22,541 nt of DNA, taken from an uncultured Muribaculaceae bacterium. Lineage in GTDB: Bacteria > Bacteroidota > Bacteroidia > Bacteroidales > Muribaculaceae. Below, piece after piece: positions 8,243-16,710 of this stretch. Each line of letters starts with the position of its first letter. The first letter of the stretch is position 1. The stretch covers positions 1 through 22,541 of the forward strand of contig CAJUMR010000042.1 in NCBI GenBank assembly GCA_910587475.1, read 5' to 3'. The translations under genes were made by a program, and so were the position numbers. The notes under the pieces were generated by a model, which worked only from the letters and a program-made list of their open reading frames with translations, searched no databases and was not told the DNA's origin.

Positions 8243-8587
8243 TTCTATAGGAGTTTATTATGTTTTAGGTTTAAGGGATTGTTTTAGATCCCGATGTTAG
8301 TTACTCTTTTGTCTGTTATAACACTTGTCGATTGACTTGTCAGGGTCAGCCGACAATGAATTTTGGTTTGTTTTGCCGAAATTAACAAGTTTTTTCGTCC
8401 TTGCAAAATTTTTTAGTGCAAAGAATTGGAAAACTGCTCAACAACATAAAAATATAGGGGTAAAACGGCATTTTGGCTCCCATCATGGCCACGCTGCAAT
8501 GCCGCTCCGCTGAAATTCTAATCCGCCGACAACAGATTACCGTTTTTTTCGTAATTTTGACGATACAACCAATCATCAGCTTAACCA
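8243..8587. other. divergent intergenic region between glycogen operon and acid phosphatase
   Basis: These 345 bp separate two divergently transcribed units and must hold both promoters. The plus-strand -7 box at 8552-8559 is convincing. For the minus strand I find no TAnnTTTG, only near matches. The sequence is AT-rich from 8280 to 8460 with several T-runs. No small gene, RNA gene or strong hairpin was recognised. Confidence 0.6.
8552..8559 (+). promoter_or_regulatory. -7 box of the acid phosphatase promoter
   Basis: TAATTTTG matches TAnnTTTG and ends 28 nt before the acid phosphatase start codon, giving a leader of about 20 nt. No TTTG is seen 19-21 nt upstream, so the -33 element is weak or absent. 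Confidence 0.55.
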
Positions 8588-9322
8588 ATGAAAAAATCCA
8601 TCTCATTTCTTTGCGCGGTGATGCTGTCGGGTGCATGCTTGTATGCACAGGATCACAGCTCTCACCCCGACCGCTTTTTCCTACGTTACGACGAAACTCC
8701 GAGCAGTCTTAGACTGCTGCCTCCGCCGCCGGCCGACTCTACCGCACGGTTTGCCTATGACAAGGAACAATATGAATGGGGGAAATCTCTGCGCGACACT
8801 CCCCGAGGCGCCATGGCCGTCAGCGATGCGGCTCTCGGCAAAGATTGGCTCAACGATGTGTTCGGCGAAGCATTCGGACTCGACATCTCGACTCAGAATG
8901 CGCCCGAGCTGTGCAAGCTCATCGAGAACATGCGGCAGGATGCCGGCGACCTCGCCACCCGCGAAGCTAAGAACCACTACATGCGCACACGCCCGTTCGT
9001 ATATTGGAACGAACCGACTGCAACCCCCGACCACGAACCGTTTCTGAGAACAAACGGATCATATCCGTCAGGTCACACCGCCATCGGATGGGCCACAGCT
9101 CTCGTACTCGCCGAGATCAACCCCGAAAGAGCCACTGAAATTCTCGCCCGAGGTTATGAGTTCGGTCAGTCGCGCGTAATCGTCGGAGCCCACTATCAGA
9201 GCGACGTCGACATGGGACGCGTCGTGTCGGCCGGCATCGTCGCCGCACTCCACTCCAACAAAGGCTTTGAAAAGCAGCTCAAGAAGGCGAAAAAAGAGTT
9301 CAGCAAGCTGTCAAAGCGCTGA
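8588..9322 (+). CDS. phoN: class A non-specific acid phosphatase (PAP2 superfamily), periplasmic
   Basis: The product is 244 aa. A signal peptide (MKKSISFLCAVMLSGACLYA, cut near 20) sends it to the periplasm. It has the full three-part class A signature: K-x6-RP (K128 to P136), PSGH (160-163) and SR-x5-H-x2-SD (195-206), with His163 and His202 as the expected catalytic pair. These enzymes release phosphate from many monoesters. The class is firm; phoN is used as the family name, and the substrate is unknown. It is the only plus-strand gene in the window, with its own -7 box at 8552. The C-terminus is Lys-rich. The stop codon lies inside the 3' end of the opposing histidine kinase gene (12-bp overlap), and no terminator separates them. 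Confidence 0.92.
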   Translation: MKKSISFLCAVMLSGACLYAQDHSSHPDRFFLRYDETPSSLRLLPPPPADSTARFAYDKEQYEWGKSLRDTPRGAMAVSDAALGKDWLNDVFGEAFGLDISTQNAPELCKLIENMRQDAGDLATREAKNHYMRTRPFVYWNEPTATPDHEPFLRTNGSYPSGHTAIGWATALVLAEINPERATEILARGYEFGQSRVIVGAHYQSDVDMGRVVSAGIVAALHSNKGFEKQLKKAKKEFSKLSKR

Positions 9323-10519
9323 CACTATTGGCAACTCTATGCGGAAAGTCGTTCCGGCTCCGACCGTCGAGTCTTTGACAAAGATCTCTCCGCCGTGGTA
9401 CTGCTCGACTATACGCTTGGCCAAAGTCAACCCAAGTCCCCAGCCGCGGCTCTTTGTCGTGTAGCCGGGATTAAAGACCGTCTTGAAGTTTTTACGTGCT
9501 ATGCCTTTGCCGCTGTCGGTCACCTCGACCACAGCCATACCGTTTTCCGAAAATGTCGTCACGCCGATCCGGCCGCTTTGGCCGATCGCGTCGACGGCAT
9601 TTTTTATCAGATTTTCCATCACCCATTCAAACAGAGGCGCACACGCGCTCACTTCAAGCACTCCGTCGCAAAGACTCACATCAAGAGAGATGCGCGGAGA
9701 GATGCGGCTCGACATATAAGACGCCGCATTGCCTGCCACTGCATTAAGATCGCACATTTCCATCTTAGGCCGCGATCCGATCTTGGAAAATCGCGATGCG
9801 ATCATGCTCAGGCGGTTGACATCCTTATTCATCTCCGCCACGGTGTCGCTGTCTACACCCATGTCGGGCAGAAGCTCCATCCACGCCATGAGCGACGATA
9901 TGGGTGTGCCGAGCTGATGGGCTGTCTCTTTCGACAGACCGACCCACACCTTGTTCTGCTCGGCCTTCTTCGTCGACAGCACGGCAAAGTAAACCACGGC
10001 GATAAATGCAAGCATCACCAGCAACTGGACGTAGGGATAATAGCTCAGACGTTTCAGCAGCGTTGAGTCTTCATAATAAAGATGCTGCATCGTCTGCGGA
10101 GCGATCACGATGTGGATCACATTGGGTGTCGACGACAGTTCGCTGAGTTTATTATTGAGAAACTGCAGGTTGGCGTCAGACAGTTCGCCAAACTCTCCGT
10201 CGCCCGACTTGTCGGGTAAATCGAGATTGCGGTACTGCAATATGTTGCCTTCATCGTCGGTGAGCAACACCGGTATCGTCGTATTGCGCTCGATGATGCC
10301 GAGCAGGAAGTCAAGATCGACCGCACTCGGCTCGTCGGCAGATCCGATATTGATGATCTGCTTGGTGGCATCGGCCCATATCTCCATCCTGTCGCGCTCC
10401 TGCATCGAAAGATCGTGCACAAGACCGTTGGAAATGTACAGAAACAGAGCGACCATCGCGGCTGCCGTCACCAGCAGCGCCGCCTTGCCATACCTTCTCA
10501 ATTCATAAATCCCGGCCAT
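9311..10519 (-). CDS. membrane sensor histidine kinase without a neighbouring response regulator
   Basis: The product is 402 aa. Two membrane segments (about 13-31 and 163-182) flank an extracytoplasmic sensor of about 130 aa. The H-box is SKETAHQLGTP with phospho-acceptor His201. The ATPase domain has the N-box ENLIKNAVDAI (302-312), G1 DSGKGIA (335-341) and G2 GWGLGLTLAK (359-368), so all kinase elements are intact. It is the last gene of the five-gene operon, with 4 bp separating it from the aroB stop. No response regulator is present anywhere in the window. The signal is unknown. The start ATG is placed just before the first membrane segment. The gene's last 12 bp overlap the opposing phosphatase gene. 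Confidence 0.88.
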   Translation of the reverse strand: MAGIYELRRYGKAALLVTAAAMVALFLYISNGLVHDLSMQERDRMEIWADATKQIINIGSADEPSAVDLDFLLGIIERNTTIPVLLTDDEGNILQYRNLDLPDKSGDGEFGELSDANLQFLNNKLSELSSTPNVIHIVIAPQTMQHLYYEDSTLLKRLSYYPYVQLLVMLAFIAVVYFAVLSTKKAEQNKVWVGLSKETAHQLGTPISSLMAWMELLPDMGVDSDTVAEMNKDVNRLSMIASRFSKIGSRPKMEMCDLNAVAGNAASYMSSRISPRISLDVSLCDGVLEVSACAPLFEWVMENLIKNAVDAIGQSGRIGVTTFSENGMAVVEVTDSGKGIARKNFKTVFNPGYTTKSRGWGLGLTLAKRIVEQYHGGEIFVKDSTVGAGTTFRIELPIVSAL

Positions 10520-10523
10520 AGTC

Positions 10524-11588
10524 TCAGATACCCATCAGGTCGCAGTAAATATCAAAAGCCGCCTTTATGGTCTCACTGTCGACAACGCTGTCGCCCCTCA
10601 CATCTCCCGCATCGGCGAGCAGACTGAAGTTGATCCGGTCTGATCTGTCGTTCTTTTTGTCGTGGCTCATGGCCGACAACAGCGCCGGATAGTCGCGGCA
10701 TGTTATGTCAAACACTCCGTAATTCTCCCTCACATATGCTGCATAACTGTGCAACAGATCCGACGGGAAGCCAAGCAACATCTTCGACAGCACAAGTTCG
10801 ACGACCATACCCCACGCGACAGCATAGCCATGGGGCACCGGCAACTGTCTGACAGTCATCGCAAAGCTCTCGAACGCATGCCCGGCAGTGTGCCCGAGAT
10901 TGAGAGCCTTTCTCAAGCCATGCTCATGCAAGTCAGCCGACACTATCCGCTCCTTCACGCCGACGCTGGCGCGCAGAAGATCGAGCAGACGATCGCCATC
11001 AGCTTCGGGATGATAATCAAGCAGACCGGCAAACGTGCGGCGATCCTCAAGCAGCCCATGCTTCAACATCTCTGCATAGCCCGACAGCATCTCCTCGCGC
11101 GATAGGGTGTCGAAGAACACCGTCGATATGACTGCCGCCTCAGACTCCGCAAACACTCCGACCTCGTTCTTGCATCCGTTGAAATTAATGCCGGTTTTAC
11201 CGCCGACCGACGCATCGACAGCCGAGAGCAGCGTCGTCGGAACATTGACAAAACGCATTCCGCGCTTGAACGTTGCCGCTGCAAAGCCGCCCATATCTGT
11301 CACCATGCCGCCGCCGACATTGATCACAAGCGACGAACGGGTAGCTCCCGATGTATTGAAAAAACTCCACAGCGCTGCGAGCGACTCAAGATTTTTGTTA
11401 GTGTCTCCGGCCGCCACCTCCACGGTTTTTGCTCCCGCCACGGCCTCCGAAGCCGAAGCCAGTCTGGGGACAACCAGGCGAGCCGTGTTGCTGTCGGCGA
11501 CGACATACACCGACGATGGCCTGAGTTCGGCCACCAGGCGGTCGAGCGCACCGCCGACGTCGTTTGTGAAAATCAATTGCTGTTTCAT
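10524..11588 (-). CDS. aroB: 3-dehydroquinate synthase
   Basis: The product is 354 aa, the usual length. It converts DAHP to 3-dehydroquinate, the second step of the shikimate pathway, in the cytoplasm with NAD and zinc. The NAD-binding block GGGMVTDMGGFAAATFKRG spans 92-110, followed by VPTTLLSAVDASVGGKTGIN (116-135). Likely zinc ligands are Glu173 (YAEMLKHG), His237 (GHTAGHAFE) and His253 (HGYAVAWG). All conserved blocks are present. It lies 8 bp below the HAD gene stop and 4 bp above the kinase start, so it is surely cotranscribed with both. No other shikimate gene is in the window. Confidence 0.95.
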   Translation of the reverse strand: MKQQLIFTNDVGGALDRLVAELRPSSVYVVADSNTARLVVPRLASASEAVAGAKTVEVAAGDTNKNLESLAALWSFFNTSGATRSSLVINVGGGMVTDMGGFAAATFKRGMRFVNVPTTLLSAVDASVGGKTGINFNGCKNEVGVFAESEAAVISTVFFDTLSREEMLSGYAEMLKHGLLEDRRTFAGLLDYHPEADGDRLLDLLRASVGVKERIVSADLHEHGLRKALNLGHTAGHAFESFAMTVRQLPVPHGYAVAWGMVVELVLSKMLLGFPSDLLHSYAAYVRENYGVFDITCRDYPALLSAMSHDKKNDRSDRINFSLLADAGDVRGDSVVDSETIKAAFDIYCDLMGI

Positions 11589-11596
11589 GATCGTGA

Positions 11597-12337
11597 TCAG
11601 AGTGTCAACATTTCATATAGTAACTGAGGAAACGCCTCGGCACATTCCTCCATCGAATCAAACACGACTGCTGCACCGGCAGCCTCAAGATCTGTCCGCG
11701 GCACAGGTCCGGTGACGACCCCGACCGTAAACGCTCCTGCAGTGGCGGCAGACTTAACGCCTAATGGAGCATTCTCGATGGCGATCGCCTGCGACGGCGT
11801 CACCCCCGCAAGCTGCATACCGCGGATATAAGGCTCGGGATGAGGCTTTCCGTGGGTCACGTCGCGCGATGTGACCCTCATACCCGGAAGAAACACCCCC
11901 GGATAATCGGCCTCCAGACGGTTAAGCAGCGAATTCTGACCCGATCCGGTGACGAGCACCCGCCGCATTCCGACCTCCTTCATCAGATCAGTCAAAGCTT
12001 TGGCTCCTGCCATCGGATTAACGGGCGGAAGTTCCTTGAATATTTCCGTCTTACGCCTATACAATGCCTCACACTCTTCGCTGCTCGCGTGACGGTTGCG
12101 GCAACGCTGCATGATCAGGTCGATGGTCTGCGCTCCGGTCATGCCTTCATACATGAAAAACTCATCGCGCGTCACCGTCAATCCCTCCTCGTCACAGATT
12201 CTTTTCCATGCCTCGGCATGATTTCCCATCGAGTCATAGAGCGTGCCGTCCATATCGATAAGCGCCGCAAGCGGTTGAAGCCGTTGATAGCGACGGCGGT
12301 TGATATAGTCGGTGAGTATTGTCTTGAATTCTTTCAT
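11597..12337 (-). CDS. HAD-superfamily hydrolase, beta-phosphoglucomutase-like
   Basis: The product is 246 aa. HAD motif I is DMDGTLYD (28-35, nucleophile Asp28 and Asp30), followed by an alpha-helical cap of the beta-phosphoglucomutase type. Motif II is TGSGQ (130-134), motif III Lys164 (HGKPHPEPY), and motif IV ENAPLGVKSA (188-197), with Glu188 in place of the more common Asp, as is frequent in this subfamily. It should act on a small phosphorylated metabolite, probably a sugar phosphate; phosphatase versus mutase cannot be told from sequence. About 25 residues precede motif I. Its ATG overlaps the AsmA-like gene stop as ATGA, indicating translational coupling, and aroB follows after 8 bp. 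Confidence 0.85.
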   Translation of the reverse strand: MKEFKTILTDYINRRRYQRLQPLAALIDMDGTLYDSMGNHAEAWKRICDEEGLTVTRDEFFMYEGMTGAQTIDLIMQRCRNRHASSEECEALYRRKTEIFKELPPVNPMAGAKALTDLMKEVGMRRVLVTGSGQNSLLNRLEADYPGVFLPGMRVTSRDVTHGKPHPEPYIRGMQLAGVTPSQAIAIENAPLGVKSAATAGAFTVGVVTGPVPRTDLEAAGAAVVFDSMEECAEAFPQLLYEMLTL

Positions 12338-15300
12338 TTTTGCTTTTTGTTGGAAATTGGTTCTGAATTTTGGAGCGTATCCACCGGGGCGGGGATCAGC
12401 CCTTCACGGATGAATATCAGCGAATCTGCAGCTGTCACCGGTTCATTGTCAAGATTTATATCTGCAGCGGCCGACCGGTCGGTAGGCAGATTGAGTTTGG
12501 CAAATTCCGACCGGCGCACACCACGGCGGAACACATTTTCGATCTGGTCGATCAGATTGACCCTCGCCGTGTCGACGATCAGCTTACGCTCTACTGCCTG
12601 TTTTTCGTCAAAACGGGCTTTTCCGAGTCTGATCTTATAGTCATCGGGATTGCCTTTCAACGTAATGCCGAACTTGAACGGCAACGGAGATTTGAGCACT
12701 GATACAAGGTAATTGAAATTCAACGCCAGGTCATTGTGCCCCTGCACACCGAGTTTGTAACGATCGATGTCAAATATGAACGGGAACATCTGCATCTGAC
12801 CGTCGGAAATGATCATCTCAACAGTCATTCGGTCGATGATATTCCGCTGTTTATTCTTAAACATCAACCATTTGGCTATAGTTCTGAATGTTTCGCCGTC
12901 GAGCAGTTGCAGCGAATCGCCCTGAAGCTTGACTGCAGCCGTGAGGGTTGGCAGTTTGAGGTTCATAGTGCTGTCGATATCGACCGTGGCGGCGATATCG
13001 GCATTGATGATGCCCGACACATCACGCAACAGCGGCATTATCGAATCTATCGCCGGAACAAGATCCATGAAACGGGCGATATCAAATTCGTTGACCTTCA
13101 ATCCGAACCCAAACCGTATGTCGTCGACCGACGGCGCCGAATACAAGGCCGACAGATCGACCGATCCGACGTCCGACGACGCCTGCAACTGATGCAGATT
13201 GAGAGCTCCGTCATAGACGAGCACATTACCGGTCATATCATGCAACAACAGGTCTGAATACAGTATGTTTTTAGCCCTGAGACTGAAATCGGCCTCGATA
13301 TTGGCCGGGATCAGCACCGGCGCCATTGTGTCTGACTCCGCGTCGTGCTTACCGTCCATTTCCCTCTCGAACATCGACTCGTCGTCGACCACGCTCAGCC
13401 CCGCGGCCATGCCCCCGCCTCCATTTGCCGAATACGATGCCCCGCGGAAGAAGCCCTCGGCCAATTGGTTGACATCGACCGTGTCGCAGACCGCATCGAG
13501 CTCGATCTTCAGCGGTGACAGACGCCTCCGGGCTGTCAAGGCTCCCTTGACATTGATGATGCGACCGTCGGCGAGGAAATCCGACCGTCCGACCTTATAA
13601 GCCAACTGAGTCAACAGTATCGAATCGTTGTTGAACGTTATATTGAGATTGTCCAATCTGTTTCTCAACGGGAAATGGGGGGTGAATAGTCCGGCGCGTT
13701 CCGATGTCAACGAACCGTTGAGACTCCACTGCAGCAACAGCCGGCCGAGAGCTTTGGAAGTCCCCCACTCGATTATTTCAGTCGAGGAGTCGGTCAGCTC
13801 GGCATGCACGCGGTGATGAGTGCTGCGATGGCTGCGACGCTTGGCAAGAGCGAGCGCCATCACAGAGTCGGCCGGCAAATCCGGACGTGACTTGGCGATC
13901 GAGTCGACTCTCTTGCGCATAGCCTGCATAGCACGGCTGACAGGCTGTTTATGAGCATCGAAGTGGAGTCTTGAGCCGGAGAACAGCATCCGTGCGTCGC
14001 GCGATCCGGCGGCCATGCGGTCGATCGAAAGGTCAAACATGAATTCGGGCACCCGGCTCATGTTGTTGTAACGCTTCATCACCACCTTGCCCGCAACATC
14101 GCGGAAACGCGCGCCGGCAGAGTCGGTGATCGAATTGACGTTGAGCGCCTTGAACTTCAACGCTCCACCCATAGGCACCACTATGGTCGTGTCGGCAGGC
14201 AGAGCTTGATTGGTCACCCCAAAACCTATCGAGAAATCGGACAGGTCTACCTCTATGCCCCCCGACAGCAGCGAAGCCGAGTCGGCCGTCAACGTCGCCG
14301 CAAGCAGTTCGGCGTCAGTGTTGAATTTCATCTTGGTGCCGAACTTCAGACAAGCCTCATCGACAAAAGCCATATTCGAGGTGTCGGGCGACACCCAGTA
14401 GAGACGGCTGAAATCCACGTCTCCATCCACCTTCAGGCGGTGGAAATTATTGCGGTCAAACATCGACATCCGCCCCGCAACATCGACCGATGCCTTTATC
14501 TTTCCCGACAGATAGCCTTCAATCATTTTCAGCAGCGGTGGCGGCAGTTTCGACAGATTGGTGAAACCGTCGACACGCACCTTGAAATCAGGATCGCCCG
14601 CGACATCAGTCACTCTGCCCGACAGCGCAAGCTGCGTCGCCGGACCGGCCACCTCCAGTCGATCGAGCGTAACCACCGACTTCGACAGATCGTTGCCGTT
14701 CAGGTCCAAAGTCAACCCGGCGGCCAGACGCTCGAACCTTGCATTGCCATAGCGAAGCTGACAGGGAGCGACTTCGAGAGCAACCGTAGCGTGAGGTATG
14801 CTGTCTCGGTCAAGATTAAACACACTGTCGAGCCTCACACTGACCGACAATTCTGCATCGGTCCGCAGCAGGCCGAGCGACAGTTCCTTTGCCGTTTTTT
14901 CAGGCACCACTGCCATCAAGTCGCTGACTTTCACCCGTCTGCACGAAGCATCGAACTGATTGATCGTCAATTCCTCGCCGAAATCGGCATCAAGGTCAAA
15001 CATCAGCTCCAGCCACGCCATAGCCAAAGAGAACTCACTGAGACGCACCCGGTTAGGGCTTGCTATATCCCAACACACATCGCCGTCAAGCGACACCGGC
15101 ACACTCGTCATATTGTAGGCCTGCAGCATCTCCCCGGCAACCTCGCCCGCGAATGTCAGCGAGTAGACAGGCTTTTCGCCGTTTCGCTCTATAAGAGTGT
15201 TGATCCCGACAGTCACATGCGTCTCTGTCGGCGCATCGTAAAATCTGAAATTATCTGCATCCTCGATCGAAAAGCGGCGCAACGCTATGGCCGGCATCAC

Positions 15301-15816
15301 AGCCAGACCTGCGTCATCTTCGCTCTCGGCGCCGGGTCTGACTATATCGAAATTATTCAAAGAATCGTTGACAATCACTATATTGACCATCGGTCGGACA
15401 ATCGCTACATTATTGACGTCCACCGTTCCCGTCAGCAACCGTGGCATGTTTAGTTCTCCCATGATGTGGCCTACAGCCAAAAGCGTATCAGCATACTCCG
15501 GCAGACGTAGCGTCGTGTCGGTTTTTGCTGCCGCCATCACAGGCGAAACTATCAACAGCGAATCGACTTCAAGCCGAAGAAACGGATAGGTCGACTTGGC
15601 CGATAGCTCCACTCTGCCTAAGCTCACTTCTGCATCGAGCACCCGGTTGGCCACATTTCTGACCAGCGGTGTCAACTTGTCGGGCGAAAGCACCGTCACC
15701 ATACAGGTCACCGTGCCGTAGACAAAAAGGATCACGGCCATCAACGTCCAGAGCACCACTCCTGCCACACGGCCCCATAGCGGGCAACGCTTGTTATTCT
15801 TCGGTTTCCTCTCCAT
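12334..15816 (-). CDS. large AsmA-family inner-membrane-anchored protein
   Basis: The product is 1160 aa from the chosen ATG. An N-terminal basic stretch and one membrane segment (about 15-42) anchor it in the inner membrane. The rest is a long beta-rich periplasmic region with AsmA-like repeats of amphipathic strands (e.g. 'VDGDVDFSRLYWVSPD', 'LSGRVTDVAGDPDFKVRVDGF') and an AsmA-like C-terminal part with 'FIFDIDRYKLGVQGHNDL ... FKFGITLKGNP'. Relatives (AsmA, TamB, YhdP) are bridge-like proteins thought to carry lipids between membranes. The frame is open upstream to a TTG at 15822, but ATG at 15816 is the better start. It overlaps the upstream lipoprotein gene by 23 bp and the HAD gene by 4 bp. 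A basic Arg/His-rich patch lies near 645-680. Confidence 0.85.
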   Translation of the reverse strand: MERKPKNNKRCPLWGRVAGVVLWTLMAVILFVYGTVTCMVTVLSPDKLTPLVRNVANRVLDAEVSLGRVELSAKSTYPFLRLEVDSLLIVSPVMAAAKTDTTLRLPEYADTLLAVGHIMGELNMPRLLTGTVDVNNVAIVRPMVNIVIVNDSLNNFDIVRPGAESEDDAGLAVMPAIALRRFSIEDADNFRFYDAPTETHVTVGINTLIERNGEKPVYSLTFAGEVAGEMLQAYNMTSVPVSLDGDVCWDIASPNRVRLSEFSLAMAWLELMFDLDADFGEELTINQFDASCRRVKVSDLMAVVPEKTAKELSLGLLRTDAELSVSVRLDSVFNLDRDSIPHATVALEVAPCQLRYGNARFERLAAGLTLDLNGNDLSKSVVTLDRLEVAGPATQLALSGRVTDVAGDPDFKVRVDGFTNLSKLPPPLLKMIEGYLSGKIKASVDVAGRMSMFDRNNFHRLKVDGDVDFSRLYWVSPDTSNMAFVDEACLKFGTKMKFNTDAELLAATLTADSASLLSGGIEVDLSDFSIGFGVTNQALPADTTIVVPMGGALKFKALNVNSITDSAGARFRDVAGKVVMKRYNNMSRVPEFMFDLSIDRMAAGSRDARMLFSGSRLHFDAHKQPVSRAMQAMRKRVDSIAKSRPDLPADSVMALALAKRRSHRSTHHRVHAELTDSSTEIIEWGTSKALGRLLLQWSLNGSLTSERAGLFTPHFPLRNRLDNLNITFNNDSILLTQLAYKVGRSDFLADGRIINVKGALTARRRLSPLKIELDAVCDTVDVNQLAEGFFRGASYSANGGGGMAAGLSVVDDESMFEREMDGKHDAESDTMAPVLIPANIEADFSLRAKNILYSDLLLHDMTGNVLVYDGALNLHQLQASSDVGSVDLSALYSAPSVDDIRFGFGLKVNEFDIARFMDLVPAIDSIMPLLRDVSGIINADIAATVDIDSTMNLKLPTLTAAVKLQGDSLQLLDGETFRTIAKWLMFKNKQRNIIDRMTVEMIISDGQMQMFPFIFDIDRYKLGVQGHNDLALNFNYLVSVLKSPLPFKFGITLKGNPDDYKIRLGKARFDEKQAVERKLIVDTARVNLIDQIENVFRRGVRRSEFAKLNLPTDRSAAADINLDNEPVTAADSLIFIREGLIPAPVDTLQNSEPISNKKQK

Positions 15817-16567
15817 CGGCAATCGGGCGGGCGGTTACGTGGAAACAGCTTTGCTTGCGTTCGAACACTACATAGCACCGTCCCTCCTGGCGCAGATCAT
15901 AGAGTATCTCCCCCAGAAGGTTTTTCAGATCCTCAAACGAACGGTTGACATTGATCGAATCGCAGATAAACCGTGAATAGCTGATGTCAAACGTCGTACC
16001 ATACTGATGCGATGACTCGCTTGTAGCGTTGACATTGATGCGGCGGAGACGCTTGACGGTCGACGGTGTGCGCAGCACACTCGTCACCTTCAGCCGATAA
16101 TCGCCGCCGCCACGGGCTTGCAGTGAGTCATTGAACCTCTGTCCGACCTCCTTCAGAAGATCAGCAGCCTGAGGCACGAGATAGGGATAGCTGTGTGTCA
16201 GCTCATCGACATAGTACTCTTCACACGACTTGATCTCTACAAGTGGATGCGGCAGATACCACGCATCGCTCAGATCGTTGATCACCCCCGTGCCGATAGC
16301 CTTGCCGGCCTCGACATGCAGATAATTGCTGTCGCGGAATGCCTTGCGAAGGGGGCCGATATGACGCAGTTTGATCTTCACGCAGCCCTCGTCGGGAGCA
16401 CTGTCGAGATGTTGGTCATATGGATTATAGCTGTCATCGCTCAGGATTTCATCTACGGAAAGACATGCCGCGTCTGCGCGGTCTGTCGCCTCATCGTCCG
16501 ACGATCCGCAACCGCATGACAGCAACACGGCAGCGGCGGCAATCATTATATATATGGTTCGTTTCAT
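15794..16567 (-). CDS. lipoprotein with an M15-peptidase-like metal motif (DUF5715-like)
   Basis: The product is 257 aa. A signal sequence ends in the lipobox LLSC (Cys18), so it is a lipoprotein. The C-terminal half has LKVTSVLRT (159-167) and SSHQYGTTFD (185-194), which fits the VanY/VanX-type pattern S-x-H-x2-G-x-x-x-D with His187 and Asp194. A later CFHVT (His243) could be the third zinc ligand. The catalytic Glu that normally precedes that His in M15 peptidases is not at the expected place (Ser240 instead). It resembles what I know as DUF5715. A cell-wall role (binding or cutting peptidoglycan stem peptides) is inference. It is the first gene of the five-gene operon and overlaps the AsmA-like gene. 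Confidence 0.7.
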   Translation of the reverse strand: MKRTIYIMIAAAAVLLSCGCGSSDDEATDRADAACLSVDEILSDDSYNPYDQHLDSAPDEGCVKIKLRHIGPLRKAFRDSNYLHVEAGKAIGTGVINDLSDAWYLPHPLVEIKSCEEYYVDELTHSYPYLVPQAADLLKEVGQRFNDSLQARGGGDYRLKVTSVLRTPSTVKRLRRINVNATSESSHQYGTTFDISYSRFICDSINVNRSFEDLKNLLGEILYDLRQEGRCYVVFERKQSCFHVTARPIADGEETEE

Positions 16568-16585
16568 CTTTTATCAACTTATCTG

Positions 16586-16593
16586 TAAAGTTA
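16586..16593 (-). promoter_or_regulatory. probable -7 box of the lipoprotein-AsmA-HAD-aroB-kinase operon
   Basis: TAACTTTA on the minus strand is one base from TAnnTTTG and lies 18 nt above the first start codon. The call is backed by an extended match: 21 of 23 positions (16587-16609) equal the tRNA promoter at 73-95. No TTTG is seen at -33. The leader would be only about 10-12 nt. Confidence 0.55.
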
Positions 16594-16710
16594 CAGATTT
16601 TTTCCGAACCATCGGGCCGTCACGACGATAAATAGAGAATCCTTCTGTCAAAAATCCTGAACTGAATCCACTAAAGTGTCAACATGCGTTATTTCTGGCA
16701 ATGCCACTGC

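Noticed and set aside
8314..8323. 10-bp palindrome TGTTATAACA upstream of the debranching enzyme gene, possible operator
   Set aside because: A palindrome of this length is expected by chance about once in three regions of this size, and no second copy was seen.
11840..12640. Plus-strand open frame of 266 codons
   Set aside because: It spans the boundary of two well-supported minus-strand genes and shows no family features.
14206..15453. Long plus-strand open frame (415 codons) opposite the AsmA-like gene
   Set aside because: Its product is rich in His, Arg and Gln with no signal, domain or hydrophobic pattern, as expected from the antisense frame of a GC-balanced gene. The opposite frame is a recognisable protein.
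15817..15822. TTG start codon for the AsmA-like gene
   Set aside because: An ATG two codons later (15816) is a more likely start and still gives the normal basic N-terminus before the membrane segment.
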